Positions 9,013-17,460 of a DNA stretch of 20,601 bases are shown here, one piece after another. The first letter of the stretch is position 1. Every line of letters begins with the position of its first letter. Below the pieces are notes generated by a model. That model did not search any database, had not been told where the DNA came from, and saw nothing but the letters and a program-made list of their open reading frames with translations. The position numbers and the translations under genes were made by a program. Origin of the DNA: an uncultured Porphyromonas sp. (GTDB lineage Bacteria; Bacteroidota; Bacteroidia; Bacteroidales; Porphyromonadaceae); assembly GCA_927910985.1 (NCBI GenBank), contig CAKMOP010000176.1, positions 1-20,601 on the forward strand, written 5' to 3'.

Positions 9013-9961
9013 TCATCCCTTAGCATCGTAGACGGCTACGATCTCGGAGACGAGGGGGGTGACGTACGATGTCGGTCTTCTCGAAGTGGATGAAGCTGAT
9101 GCTCTTCAGCCCATGGAGCTTGTCGAGGGCATCCCGAAGTCCCGAGGTCACGCCTCGAGGAAGATCGATCTGCGTGAAGTCCCCCGTGATGATCATCTTC
9201 GAGCCCATACCGAGGCGCGTGAGGAACATCTTCATCTGCTGTGGGGTGGTATTCTGCGCTTCGTCGAGGATGACGACGGCATCGCTCAGCGTGCGGCCAC
9301 GCATGAAGGCAAGCGGTGCGATCTGTATGACGCCTGTGTCGATGAGGTCCTTGAGCTTGGGGGCAGGAATGAGTTCGCCGAGAGCATCGTAGAGCGGCTG
9401 GAGGTAAGGATCGAGCTTGTCCTTCATCTCGCCAGGGAGGAAGCCGAGCTTCTCGCCTGCTTCGACGGCAGGACGGGAGAGGATGATGCGGCGCACTTGC
9501 TTTGCCTTGAGGGCTTTGACGGCCAGACAGATGGCGATGAAGGTCTTTCCTGACCCAGCAGCACCGGTGGCAAAGCATAGGTCACGCTCAGCAAACTCCC
9601 GAGCCATACGGCGCTGACGCTCGCCACGGGGGAGGATGGCCTTGCCGTGGACACCGTAGATGAGCACGTCACTCTCTGCCGTGGGCAGGGTGTCGGTGGT
9701 CTTACTGCGGTGTCGGCGGACAACCTCGATGATTTGTGCTTCGGTGAGCTGATTGTGGCGACTACACAGGGCTTCTAAGGAGGCAAGGATGTGCAGTAGC
9801 TCTTCGGCAGCTTGATCTTCACCGAGTACCTTGATGACGTTTTGGTGAATGCGTAGCTTCGTCTTGGGGAAGAGGCTCTGTAGCGTGACGAGGTTCGCGC
9901 GGTTGACACCGACAAACTCCTGCGTATCGGCTTCCTCTAAGACGTAGAGTCGCTCCATCAT
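9013..9961 (-). CDS. phoH: PhoH-like ATPase, C-terminus frameshifted as sequenced
   Basis: Cytoplasmic P-loop ATPase of the PhoH/PhoL family, linked to RNA metabolism. A Walker A motif GAAGSGKT (the more common form has Thr where this has Ser), Walker [12 protein letters not shown], and [26 protein letters not shown] are present. A G6 run at 9054-9059 (plus-strand view) shifts the last residues to [12 protein letters not shown]. Dropping one base gives [17 protein letters not shown] and a TGA at 9013-9015, the expected family ending, for a length of about 315 residues. The start at 9961 has two ATGs in a row and comes 4 bases after the repaired malQ stop, so the genes are probably co-transcribed. 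phoH next to purC is a familiar Bacteroidetes arrangement. Confidence 0.9.
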
Positions 9962-9965
9962 AGGC

Positions 9966-12653
9966 TTATAGACGTTGGGAAAGGGTGATGAGTTGCTTGA
10001 GGTGGGTGCGCCATTCGGGGGCTATTTCCTGCAGGCCTTGAGGCTACGTGGGAAGCGATAGCTCCAGTAATGGTGCGGGTCTTCGGGGGCGGTTGATTTG
10101 CTCGGCTTCGGGCGTGGTGAGCCACAGACGGCTGTCAAGGCTCATCCAGTCAGCCAAGGGAAGGAGCACCGCCACGGCAGGGGAGGCCAGATGCACCTCG
10201 ATGATGCGGCGGTAGATGGTCTCTTCGTCGGGGGCTTCTGCTGTGGGAGGTAGGAGAAGTTCCTCACGGCAGTAGCGTGCTTGTTCGTCTGCTGAGAGGC
10301 TATGCCACCAGCCACGAAGTGAAGGCATATCGTGCGTGGAGGTCGTGGCTACCGAGCGTGAGGGGAAGGTGTCGGGTCGTGCCCAGCCTGTGGGCGTGAA
10401 GGTCTTCGGCATCCGCTCCAGCTCGAGGGAAAGGACCTGCAGTTCGTCCAGGACGGCAGGCACGGAGGCAGGGATCATCCCCAGGTCTTCGGCGCAGAGC
10501 AGAAGGCGCGTGTGGCGTGTCAGTGCGCCCAGACGCAGGAGGACTGTCGTGCGGAAGAGCTCGTTGTGCCGTACATAATAGTAGTCATCGCTCACAGCTC
10601 GCCAGCGTGCCTGCATGGCTTCGGGGAGGCGAGCGAAAAGCCGGCTGCGCTCCAGCGCAATGCGTGGATGGTAATGACCGCTCTTATAAGGGTCGGCAAT
10701 CAGGGCGGTCTCGGTGCAAAGTCCTTGGAGGACGGAGGCCACTTCCGAGCCTAAAGTGCGCCGCAGGGAGTCGCTGTCATAGTCCGCTTGCTCGGTGTGG
10801 GTGAGCTGGTAAAGCTGTGGTAGGGCAGTGCTTCGCAGCATCCCGAGGTCAAGCAGGTCATCGAAGCTGTCGCCCAAAAGCTCCGTCAGCACGTCTTCGT
10901 GGACGAGCGGAGCGGTAAGTAATTCGATGGGGAAGGGGCACTGAAGGAGCTCCTGCCACTCCTCTAAGGTATAGGGCAGTGCTGGGTGGAAATGCCCTAA
11001 GAGCCCCGAGTGCTGCGTGCGTGGTACCTCCCAGATGCGGAAGAAGCCCAAGATGTGGTCAATGCGGAAGGCGTGGAAGTAGCGGGCTTGCTGCTCGAAG
11101 CGTTGTCTCCACCAGCGGAAGGCCTCTGCCTGCATCGCAGTCCAGTCGTAGGTGGGGAAGCCCCAGTTCTGCCCATCGGCAGCGAAGTCATCGGGGGGTG
11201 CTCCTGCGGACTGCTCGGTGTGGAACAGGTGCGGAGCACGCCATACATCCACGCTATGCGGTGCTACCCCAATGGGGAGGTCTCCCTTAAGGAAGATTCC
11301 TCGCGCTTCGGCGTAGCTACGTACCTCCTGCATCTGCCTGTCGAGGACGAACTGCAGCCAGTAGTAATAGCTGACAGTTTCGGCGTGCGCTGGGTCATCG
11401 AGGTAAGCCGTCGCCTTGTCTTCGTCATAGACCTCCCATCCAGTCCACTGTGTCGGTGCGCCCGTGCCGAAGTGGTCACGTAGTACGCAGTAGAGGGCGT
11501 AGGGTCGTAGCCACGAAGCCGCTCCGTGGTAGAAGCTATAGAAGGCTTCGCTGGCAAGCATCTCCTTGCCACTGAGCTCGAAGGCACGGCGCAGATACCG
11601 CTCCTTCAGGGCTAATACCTTCGGATAATCCACGGCAGGGAGCGTGCGAAGCGCCTTTGCTTCACTTAGGAAGGACGCTTGCTCGGCCTCAGGAAGGGGC
11701 GGAAGAGCGTTGAGATCAATATAAATGGGGTGGAGGGCATCGACCGAAATAGCATTGTAGGGGTAGGAGTCGGCCGTGTCGCGCGTGCTGGTGGTATCGT
11801 TGATGGGTAGGAGTTGGACGGCGTGCATCCCAGAGGCGGCAGCGAGGTCAATAGCCTCACGCAGGGCGCCGAAGTCGCCAATACCCCAGTCATCCTCACT
11901 GCGCAGCGAGAAGAGAGGGGCTACAAGCCCCGACGTACGCAGGGGTTGCGCAGGCAGACGCAGGAAGCTATCCTGCACGTAGCAGTAGGGATAGGCCGAG
12001 GGGGCAGGTAGCTGGGCTTGACGATTCGCCCCTTCTTCCCACTGGATGCTCCCTGTCTCTTTGCTACGAAGAAGGTACTTATAGGAAAGGGGAGAGGCGG
12101 ATGGGCGGAGGGAAGGGAGTGTGAGTCCCCAGCGTCCCGCTCCGTAGTACTGCAGAGGGAGTGCACGCTCGGTGTCCCAATGTCCCAACTCTTCGCACTC
12201 GCCCGAGAGGAGTATTTGCTCTCCTTCGCGCAGGGCAGGAGCGTGCACAGAGAAGGTAATGCCTTGCTGCACTTCGTCCTTGCTCGTCGTCCGCTGCTTC
12301 CCAAGGATGTCGCAGAAGGCCGCCGAGAAGGCCGGAGCATCTTCGGGACGGTCTCGCCAATGGTCGCAGACGAAGAGCGCATCATCGCCAGCAGGGAGCA
12401 GAAGGTGATGGGGAAGGTGTCCTTCTTCGCGTAGCACGCACCCTGACGAATCGGTCAGGCGGTAGCTATAGGTGTAAGGTGTGGAGGAAGGAAAGGAGGG
12501 GAGGTGTAGTGTCGCTTGCCAAAGCCCTTCCCCGAGGTGATTGAGGGGGAAGGAGGGCGTACCTATCAGAGGAGTGCCGTCGGCAGTGTGACCTACGAGC
12601 CAGAGACGCTCGTGGGGCTGTGTCCAATACTCAATGGAGAAGGTAACTGTCAT
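9966..12653 (-). CDS. malQ: 4-alpha-glucanotransferase, DPE2 type with two N-terminal CBM20 domains; 3' end frameshifted as sequenced
   Basis: GH77 enzyme that transfers alpha-1,4-glucan segments during maltodextrin and glycogen metabolism. Two starch-binding (CBM20) modules come first, at about residues 1-100 and 125-225 (the second has GECEELGHWDTERALPL). The catalytic domain begins near SLRSEDDWGIGDF. The nucleophile Asp532 (FRIDHILGFFR), acid/base Glu722 (CAEDLGMIP) and Asp775 (TSTHDMPSLRGWW) are visible. As sequenced it stops at 10044. One extra base in the G5 at 10085-10089 and one missing near 10035 (plus-strand view) explain the odd end: the repaired tail reads PEDPHHYWSYRFPRSLKAL, then EIAPEWRTHLKQLITLSQRL, with TAA at 9966-9968. 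That gives about 895 residues, as in homologues. A promoter box lies upstream at 12717. Confidence 0.92.
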
Positions 12654-12716
12654 CTATAGAGCGGATCGTACCATTCGTTGTCGTAGGGAAGGCTCTTTGG
12701 TATAGGCTTCCCGCCA

Positions 12717-12724
12717 CAAAGGTA
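12717..12724 (-). promoter_or_regulatory. -7 promoter box for malQ
   Basis: Read on the minus strand this is TACCTTTG, a perfect TAnnTTTG box 63 bases upstream of the malQ ATG. No clear -33 TTTG is seen at the expected spacing. Confidence 0.55.
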
Positions 12725-12784
12725 CGCAATATCTTTCGCCTTGGATAGGAGGACGTCGCCCTTTTCTCCTCAGCTCAGCGCACC

Positions 12785-12905
12785 GACCTATATTGCTCGC
12801 CCAGCAGAGCAATATAGGTCGTCAGGCAAAGCAATATAGGTCAGCGGACAAAGCAATATAGCTTTCCCCACAAAGCAATATAGCTCGGAGGCGTGAGCAA
12901 TATAC
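12785..12905. repeat. Repeat array A: 22-bp periodic AGCAATATAGG cores, one reverse and five forward
   Basis: Reverse core CCTATATTGCT at 12787-12797, then forward cores starting at 12808, 12830, 12852, 12874 and 12896, each exactly 22 bases apart. The last is degenerate (AGCAATATACC). The reverse-to-forward start spacing is 21. The spacers between forward cores are 11 bases and vary, though three end in CAA. The first two units form a perfect 14-bp inverted repeat (12785-12798 with 12807-12820, 8-base gap). It lies between divergent malQ and pfp. Confidence 0.9.
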
Positions 12906-13151
12906 CTTGAGGATGGGACGTCGGATGAAGGGCTTGGTTGATAGGTGGTTGAGGAAGGGACTTTCTTCTGAGAATGACCCGCGAAAGCAGGCGGCGGAGC
13001 GTATCATACAGACCAAGTAGGTAGGGCGTATGACCCTCGAGAGAAGCCGCTATACACGTGCGCCTGCGGGTGCGAAGAGGAGATTCTGAAGAAATTTTAA
13101 GATATTTGTACTGTAAATCAGTGAGATTCTATTACATCCAAACAAACGATA
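12906..13151. other. Gene-free leader between repeat array A and pfp
   Basis: No gene is supported. An AT-rich stretch at 13081-13140 is where the pfp promoter should lie; GATATTTG at 13101-13108 differs from TAnnTTTG at its first base. No hairpin or known RNA motif stands out in the rest. Confidence 0.4.
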
Positions 13152-14799
13152 ATGATTAAAAGTGCACTCCAGCAGGCTCGTGGCAAGTATTGCCCCAAGC
13201 TCCCTAAGGCACTCGAAGGTGGCGTCAAGGCCGTCTTCGGTGCTGCTACGCAGAGCGTCAGCGACCAAGAAGCTATCGCAAAGCTGTTCCCTAACACCTA
13301 CGGTCTTCCTAAGCTCACCTTCGAGACGTCAAGCGAAGCCGCTTCTGGCGCTCCTATCAATGGTGGTGTCATCCTCTCCGGTGGTCAGGCTCCTGGTGGG
13401 CACAACGTCATCGCCGGTATCTTCGATGGTCTGAAGAAGATCCATCCCGATAGCCGTCTCTATGGCTTCCTGATGGGGCCTGACGGCTTGGTCAAGCACA
13501 ACTATATCGAGCTGACCGCCGACATCATCGACGAATACCGCAATACGGGTGGCTTCGACATCATCGGCTCGGGTCGTACGAAGCTCGAAGAGAAGGAGCA
13601 GTTCGACAAGGGTCTTGAGATCCTCAAGAAGCTCGACATCCGTGCTCTGGTCATCATCGGTGGTGACGACTCCAATACCAACGCTGCCGTCCTGGCTGAA
13701 GTACTACAAGGGTATCGGTGCTCCAGTGCAGGTCATCGGCTGCCCTAAGACCATCGATGCGACCTGAAGAACGAGCAGATCGAAACGTCCTTCGGCTTCG
13801 ACACCGCTACGAAGGTCTACTCCGAAGTCATTGGTAACATCCAGCGCGACTGTAATTCGGCTCGCAAGTACTGGCACTTCATCAAGCTGATGGGTCGCTC
13901 GGCTTCGCACATCGCACTCGAATGTGCCCTGCAGGTACAGCCTAATGTCGCGATTATCAGCGAAGAAGTAGAGGCTAAGAACCTGACCCTCGATGACGTA
14001 GTCACCTACATCGCTGAGATCGTCGCGGCTCGTTCGGCTAAGGGTGAGAACTTCGGTACGGTGCTCATCCCCGAAGGTCTGATCGAATTCATCCCTGCCT
14101 TCAAGGCGCTCATCGCTGAGCTCAACGACTATCTGGCTCACCACGAAGCAGAGTTCCGCACGGTGCCTGCGGCTGACCAGCGTGCCTACATCATCGAGCA
14201 CCTCAGCGCTGCTAACTCGGCTCTCTATGCCAGCCTGCCTGCTACGGTTGCTCGTCAGCTGACCCTCGACCGTGACCCACACGGCAACGTACAGGTGTCG
14301 CTCATCGAGACCGAAAAGCTCCTGGCTGAGATGGTCGCTACCAAGCTCTCTGCTTGGAAGGCTGAAGGCCGCTTCACGGGTAAGTTCTCTGCGCTGACGC
14401 ACTTCTTCGGCTACGAAGGTCGCTGCGCTATGCCTTCGAACTTCGATGCTGACTACTGCTATGCCCTTGGTCGTACTGCTGCTTGCCTCATCGCTTCGGG
14501 TGTCACGGGCTATATGAGCTCCGTGCAGAACCTCACGGCTCCTGCTGCTCAGTGGATCGCTGGTGGTATCCCCACGACGATGATGATGAATATGGAGCGT
14601 CGCCACGGTGAACTCAAGCCCGTTATCCAGAAGGCGCTTGTAGACCTTCAGGGCAAGCCCTTCACCTACTTCGCTGCACACCGCGACGAATGGGCGCACA
14701 CGATGAGCTTCATCTACCCCGGGCCTATCCAGTTCTATGGCGAGCCTGAACTCTGCGACCAGCCTTCGCGTACGCTCTCGCTCGAGCAGGCTGAAGTAA
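13152..14799 (+). CDS. pfp: Diphosphate--fructose-6-phosphate 1-phosphotransferase, frameshifted as sequenced
   Basis: PPi-dependent phosphofructokinase of the long type; it interconverts fructose 6-phosphate and fructose 1,6-bisphosphate with PPi instead of ATP. Motifs: [21 protein letters not shown], the PPi-type [21 protein letters not shown] (after repair), [27 protein letters not shown] and [19 protein letters not shown]. An extra base at about 13701 and a missing G near 13759 put 60 bases in another frame; between them that frame reads [19 protein letters not shown]. At the 3' end the open frame runs to 14852 through the terminator stem. One extra base near 14793 would instead give an ending LEQAK with TAA at 14797-14799 and about 548 residues, the usual length. 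The gene diverges from malQ across array A. Confidence 0.93.
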
Positions 14800-14828
14800 G
14801 TCCTAAGAGGCTGCTGCCTCTATACAAG

Positions 14829-14869
14829 GCGTGCCCGCACCTGCCCCCATGAGGGCGGTGCGGGCACGC
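14829..14869 (+). terminator. Hairpin terminator of pfp
   Basis: GCGTGCCCGCACC (14829-14841) and GGTGCGGGCACGC (14857-14869) form a perfect 13-bp stem, with a possible inner GCCC/GGGC pairing. As sequenced, the pfp frame reads into this stem, which argues that the true stop is upstream of it. Confidence 0.8.
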
Positions 14870-14988
14870 TCGCTTTATAGAGTGCTGTGGAGTTATCTTT
14901 TTGTTGCCGTAGATAATATCAGCACCTTTACCTACCTTTACGCACGTCGTAATCACATTTATCAGCTCGCAAACAAGTAAAAAGACTC

Positions 14989-15357
14989 ATGCAAGAAAAA
15001 GGTATCTTCGAGTATTTCAAAGAAGCCGTTACTCTTAAGTACAAGGATTTCAGTGGCCGTGCACGCCGCCGTGAATACTGGAGCTATGCGCTCTGCGCCT
15101 GCGTCATTGCCTGTGTAGTTGGTCTCATTGAAGGTCTCTTTGGTCAGCGCCACATCCTCTCCCTTATTGTAAGTCTTGCCCTCCTCCTTCCCAGTCTCGC
15201 AATCTCTTTACGTCGTCTTCAGGATATCGGTAAGCCCTGGCAGTATATCCTCTTTGCCTTCATCCCCATTATTGGTATTCTCTACCTGCTTTATCTCGGT
15301 GTGCAGGACAGCCAGCCCGGCGAAAACGCCTATGGCCCCAACCCTAAGGGCCTTTAA
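14989..15357 (+). CDS. DUF805 family small membrane protein
   Basis: Intact 122-residue protein. The opening FEYFKEAVTLKYKDFSGRARRREYW is the classic DUF805 entry (a soluble helix, then FxGRxxRxEYW), followed by about three to four hydrophobic segments. A conserved RRLQDIGKPW loop precedes the last segments, and the tail GENAYGPNPKG is also typical. The family is widespread in bacterial inner membranes and its function is not established. The pfp terminator lies upstream, so it probably has its own promoter; TACCTTTA at 14933-14940 is one mismatch from a -7 box. It converges with dnaJ across a shared hairpin. Confidence 0.9.
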   Translation: MQEKGIFEYFKEAVTLKYKDFSGRARRREYWSYALCACVIACVVGLIEGLFGQRHILSLIVSLALLLPSLAISLRRLQDIGKPWQYILFAFIPIIGILYLLYLGVQDSQPGENAYGPNPKGL

Positions 15358-15399
15358 GTAGGATACAGACCTCTCCTCGAATATACACACAAAACGAAA

Positions 15400-15434
15400 G
15401 CGAGGCCGCAATCATCTATTGATTGCGGCCTCGC
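15400..15434. terminator. Bidirectional terminator between DUF805 gene and dnaJ
   Basis: A perfect 15-bp stem, GCGAGGCCGCAATCA (15400-15414) with TGATTGCGGCCTCGC (15420-15434), around a 5-base loop, sits between two convergent genes. AAAAC lies on the left and CTATTTATT on the right, suitable for termination in both directions. Confidence 0.88.
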
Positions 15435-15466
15435 CTATTTATTGAGTCCCCTTGTAGAGGCTGGGA

Positions 15467-16630
15467 CTATCGCAGCATCTGGCGGTAGTGCTTGTCGATC
15501 TCCTTGCGTGCTTCCTCCGTAGGCTCAAAGGCGGGTGAGGCCATCTCACCGAGGACGGTAGCATTAGCCTTCTCATCGAGCTTCGGGATGAAGACGTTGA
15601 CGTTGACTAAGAGGTCGCCCTTGCCGTAGCCATTGACTGAAGGAAGCCCCTTGCCACGCAGGCGAAGGACCTTGCCCGGCTGAGTACCTGCGGCGATGTT
15701 CACGCGTGCTTTACCTCCGATCGTAGGTACCTCGACGGAGCCACCTTGTGCTGCTGTCGGGATGGAGATCAGAAGGTTGTAGATGAGATCATTGCCATTG
15801 CGGATGAGGTTGGGGTCTTCTTCCTCCTGGATGACGACCTGTAGGTCACCTGGGATACCGCCACGAGGAGCTGCGTTCCCCTTACCTTGGACGGAGAACT
15901 GCATCCCTTCGGCTACCCCTGCAGGGATACGGAAGGAGACGACCTCTTCGCCGATCTGCGTGCCCTTACCCTTACAGTGGTGACAGGGCTTGGTGATGAC
16001 CTCGCCCGTCCCTTCGCATCGAGGGCAGACGGACTGCGTCTGCATCATCCCGAAGATACTGCGCTGTGCCGTGATGACCACGCCGGAGCCGTGACACGTA
16101 TCGCACTGCTGCTTGCCATCCTTCTCCGTGGTACCGTCACCGTGACAGTGGGAGCAGGCGACTTGCTTCTTGACCTTGAGCTTCTTCTCCACGCCCTTGT
16201 CGATCTCCTCGAGGGTGAGGCGGACACGTGCTCTGAGGTCGGAGCCACGCTGTACCTGACGGCCACCGCCGCCACCACCTCCGAAGCCACCGAAATCAAA
16301 GCCACCGAAGCCACCACCTCCGAAGAGGTCGCCGAAGCGGCTAAAGATATCTTCCATAGACATCCCTGCTCCGCCGAAGCCACCACCGCCAGCAGCACTG
16401 CTGCCGACACCAGCGTGACCGAACTGGTCATAGCGCTGACGCTTCTGAGGATCGCTCAGCACGTCATAAGCCTCGGCGAGTTCCTTGAACTTCTCTTCGG
16501 CTTCCTTGTCCCCAGGGTTCTTATCGGGGTGGTATTTGATAGCGAGCTTGCGGTAGGCCTTCTTTAGTTCGTCGGCCGAAGCACCTTTGGCTACGCCGAG
16601 GACTTCGTAGTAATCTCTCTTTTCTGCCAT
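15467..16630 (-). CDS. dnaJ: Molecular chaperone DnaJ (Hsp40)
   Basis: Intact 387-residue type I J-protein that delivers substrates to DnaK and stimulates its ATPase. A J domain with HPD at residues 34-36, a Gly/Phe-rich linker with long Gly runs, and four CxxCxGxG zinc-binding repeats ([32 protein letters not shown]) are followed by the C-terminal substrate-binding and dimerisation part. It lies 18 bases after grpE on the same strand, with a strong Shine-Dalgarno in the gap. dnaK is not in the window. It is one of the genes here without any frame break. Confidence 0.97.
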   Translation of the reverse strand: MAEKRDYYEVLGVAKGASADELKKAYRKLAIKYHPDKNPGDKEAEEKFKELAEAYDVLSDPQKRQRYDQFGHAGVGSSAAGGGGFGGAGMSMEDIFSRFGDLFGGGGFGGFDFGGFGGGGGGGRQVQRGSDLRARVRLTLEEIDKGVEKKLKVKKQVACSHCHGDGTTEKDGKQQCDTCHGSGVVITAQRSIFGMMQTQSVCPRCEGTGEVITKPCHHCKGKGTQIGEEVVSFRIPAGVAEGMQFSVQGKGNAAPRGGIPGDLQVVIQEEEDPNLIRNGNDLIYNLLISIPTAAQGGSVEVPTIGGKARVNIAAGTQPGKVLRLRGKGLPSVNGYGKGDLLVNVNVFIPKLDEKANATVLGEMASPAFEPTEEARKEIDKHYRQMLR

Positions 16631-16638
16631 AGATTGTT

Positions 16639-16644
16639 CCTCCT
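16639..16644 (-). promoter_or_regulatory. Strong Shine-Dalgarno of dnaJ
   Basis: Read on the minus strand, AGGAGG (within AAAGGAGGAAC) lies 8 bases before the dnaJ ATG. It is notable because most starts in this window lack such a site, as is usual in Bacteroidetes. Confidence 0.75.
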
Positions 16645-16648
16645 TTCC

Positions 16649-17233
16649 TTACTGTCCTACGACGACGGAGGCGTGACGTAGTACCTTGTCGTGGAGCTTG
16701 TAGCCCTTCTTGACGCAGTCGATGATCTTGCCCTTGAGGCTTTCTTCGGGGGCGGGGAAGGCTGCGATTGCCTCGTGAAGCTCCTCATCGAAGCTCTCTC
16801 CTTCGGTAGCGATGGTACTGACACCCTGGCGACCGAGATAATCGACGAACTTAGAGTAGATCAAGTGCATACCTTCCTTGAGAGCTTCGAGGTCGGTCGC
16901 CTTGTCGAGGTTCTGAAGTGCGATGTCGAGGTCATCGACGACGGGGAGCAAATCGGATAGAGCCTTCTCCCCGCCACTGCGGATGAGCTCGCTCTTCTCC
17001 TTGAGGGTACGCTTGCGGTAGTTGTCGTATTCGGCGACCAGACGCAGGTGGGTGTCCTTGAGCTTGTCGAGCTCGGCCTGTAGCTTCTCTTCGGGGGAAA
17101 GCTCCTCGGCAGGGCTTTCGGTCAATTCTTCCTCTTGGGGAGTGTCCTGCTCATTTGTCTGACAATCTGTCTGCTCGTCTGCTGTGGTCTGCTCCTCGCG
17201 CTCCAGCTCCTGGTCTTTGATTTCTTCGCTCAT
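16649..17233 (-). CDS. grpE: Nucleotide exchange factor GrpE
   Basis: Intact 194-residue co-chaperone that releases ADP from DnaK. A very acidic, Gln/Glu-rich N-terminal tail (about residues 1-50) precedes a long coiled coil (LQAELDKLKDTHLRLVAEYD, then NYRKRTLKEKSELIRSGGEK) and the four-helix/beta-wing part with LLPVVDDLDIAL, a characteristic GrpE signature. It ends in VKKGYKLHDKVLRHASVVVGQ, the typical family C-terminus. It is first in a grpE-dnaJ operon with a leader of about 110 bases that contains a hairpin. No CIRCE (HrcA) operator is seen upstream. Confidence 0.95.
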   Translation of the reverse strand: MSEEIKDQELEREEQTTADEQTDCQTNEQDTPQEEELTESPAEELSPEEKLQAELDKLKDTHLRLVAEYDNYRKRTLKEKSELIRSGGEKALSDLLPVVDDLDIALQNLDKATDLEALKEGMHLIYSKFVDYLGRQGVSTIATEGESFDEELHEAIAAFPAPEESLKGKIIDCVKKGYKLHDKVLRHASVVVGQ

Positions 17234-17304
17234 ATTCCTTGTTGTTATTTGCTATGTGCTAATGCCTTACACGTGCCTGCTGCTCGTGTGGCGTGCTGAA
17301 TATC

Positions 17305-17333
17305 CTCCCACCGTAGGTCAAGCTACGTGGGAG
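17305..17333 (-). promoter_or_regulatory. Hairpin near the 5' end of the grpE leader
   Basis: CTCCCACCGTAG (17305-17316) pairs with CTACGTGGGAG (17323-17333) with one bulged base and a 6-base loop. It begins about 10 bases downstream of the expected transcription start and 72 bases ahead of the ATG. It could be a stabilising 5' structure, an operator or a temperature-sensitive element; the sequence does not decide. Confidence 0.45.
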
Positions 17334-17348
17334 CTATCTCTCTTCGTG

Positions 17349-17356
17349 CAAATATG
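17349..17356 (-). promoter_or_regulatory. Probable -7 box of the grpE-dnaJ operon
   Basis: On the minus strand it reads CATATTTG, one mismatch from TAnnTTTG. The position fits a promoter between the apbE terminator hairpin and grpE. No good -33 element is seen. Confidence 0.4.
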
Positions 17357-17393
17357 ATACCAAGACTCCATACGGCAGAGTGGGAAGACGAAG

Positions 17394-17434
17394 TCAGGGG
17401 CTCCAGTCCGTATCGATACGGCTGAAGCCCCTGA
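17394..17434 (-). terminator. Long hairpin after the apbE gene
   Basis: A roughly 19-bp stem with one mismatch and one bulge, with arms TCAGGGGCT... and ...AGCCCCTGA around the palindrome TATCGATA, lies 27 bases beyond the apbE stop on the minus strand. No T-run follows on that strand. Confidence 0.6.
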
Positions 17435-17460
17435 ATCTTTTGGGAAAAAGAGGGGATGTC

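Noticed and set aside
8019..9016. purC read as a fusion starting at 9016
   Set aside because: The extra N-terminal residues overlap the repaired phoH stop and do not resemble PurC; the ATG at 8962 fits the family start.
9059..9553. 164-codon plus-strand open frame inside phoH
   Set aside because: Antisense shadow of a well-conserved coding frame.
12785..12905. CRISPR array
   Set aside because: The conserved unit is only about 11 bp, spacers are 11 bp, orientation flips, and no cas genes are nearby.
12822..13016. Minus-strand 64-codon open frame over array A
   Set aside because: It is made largely of the repeat units and has no recognisable protein content.
15887..16567. 226-codon plus-strand open frame opposite dnaJ
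   Set aside because: Antisense shadow; its Ala/Thr/Glu-rich sequence is the complement of the Gly-rich linker and zinc-finger codons.
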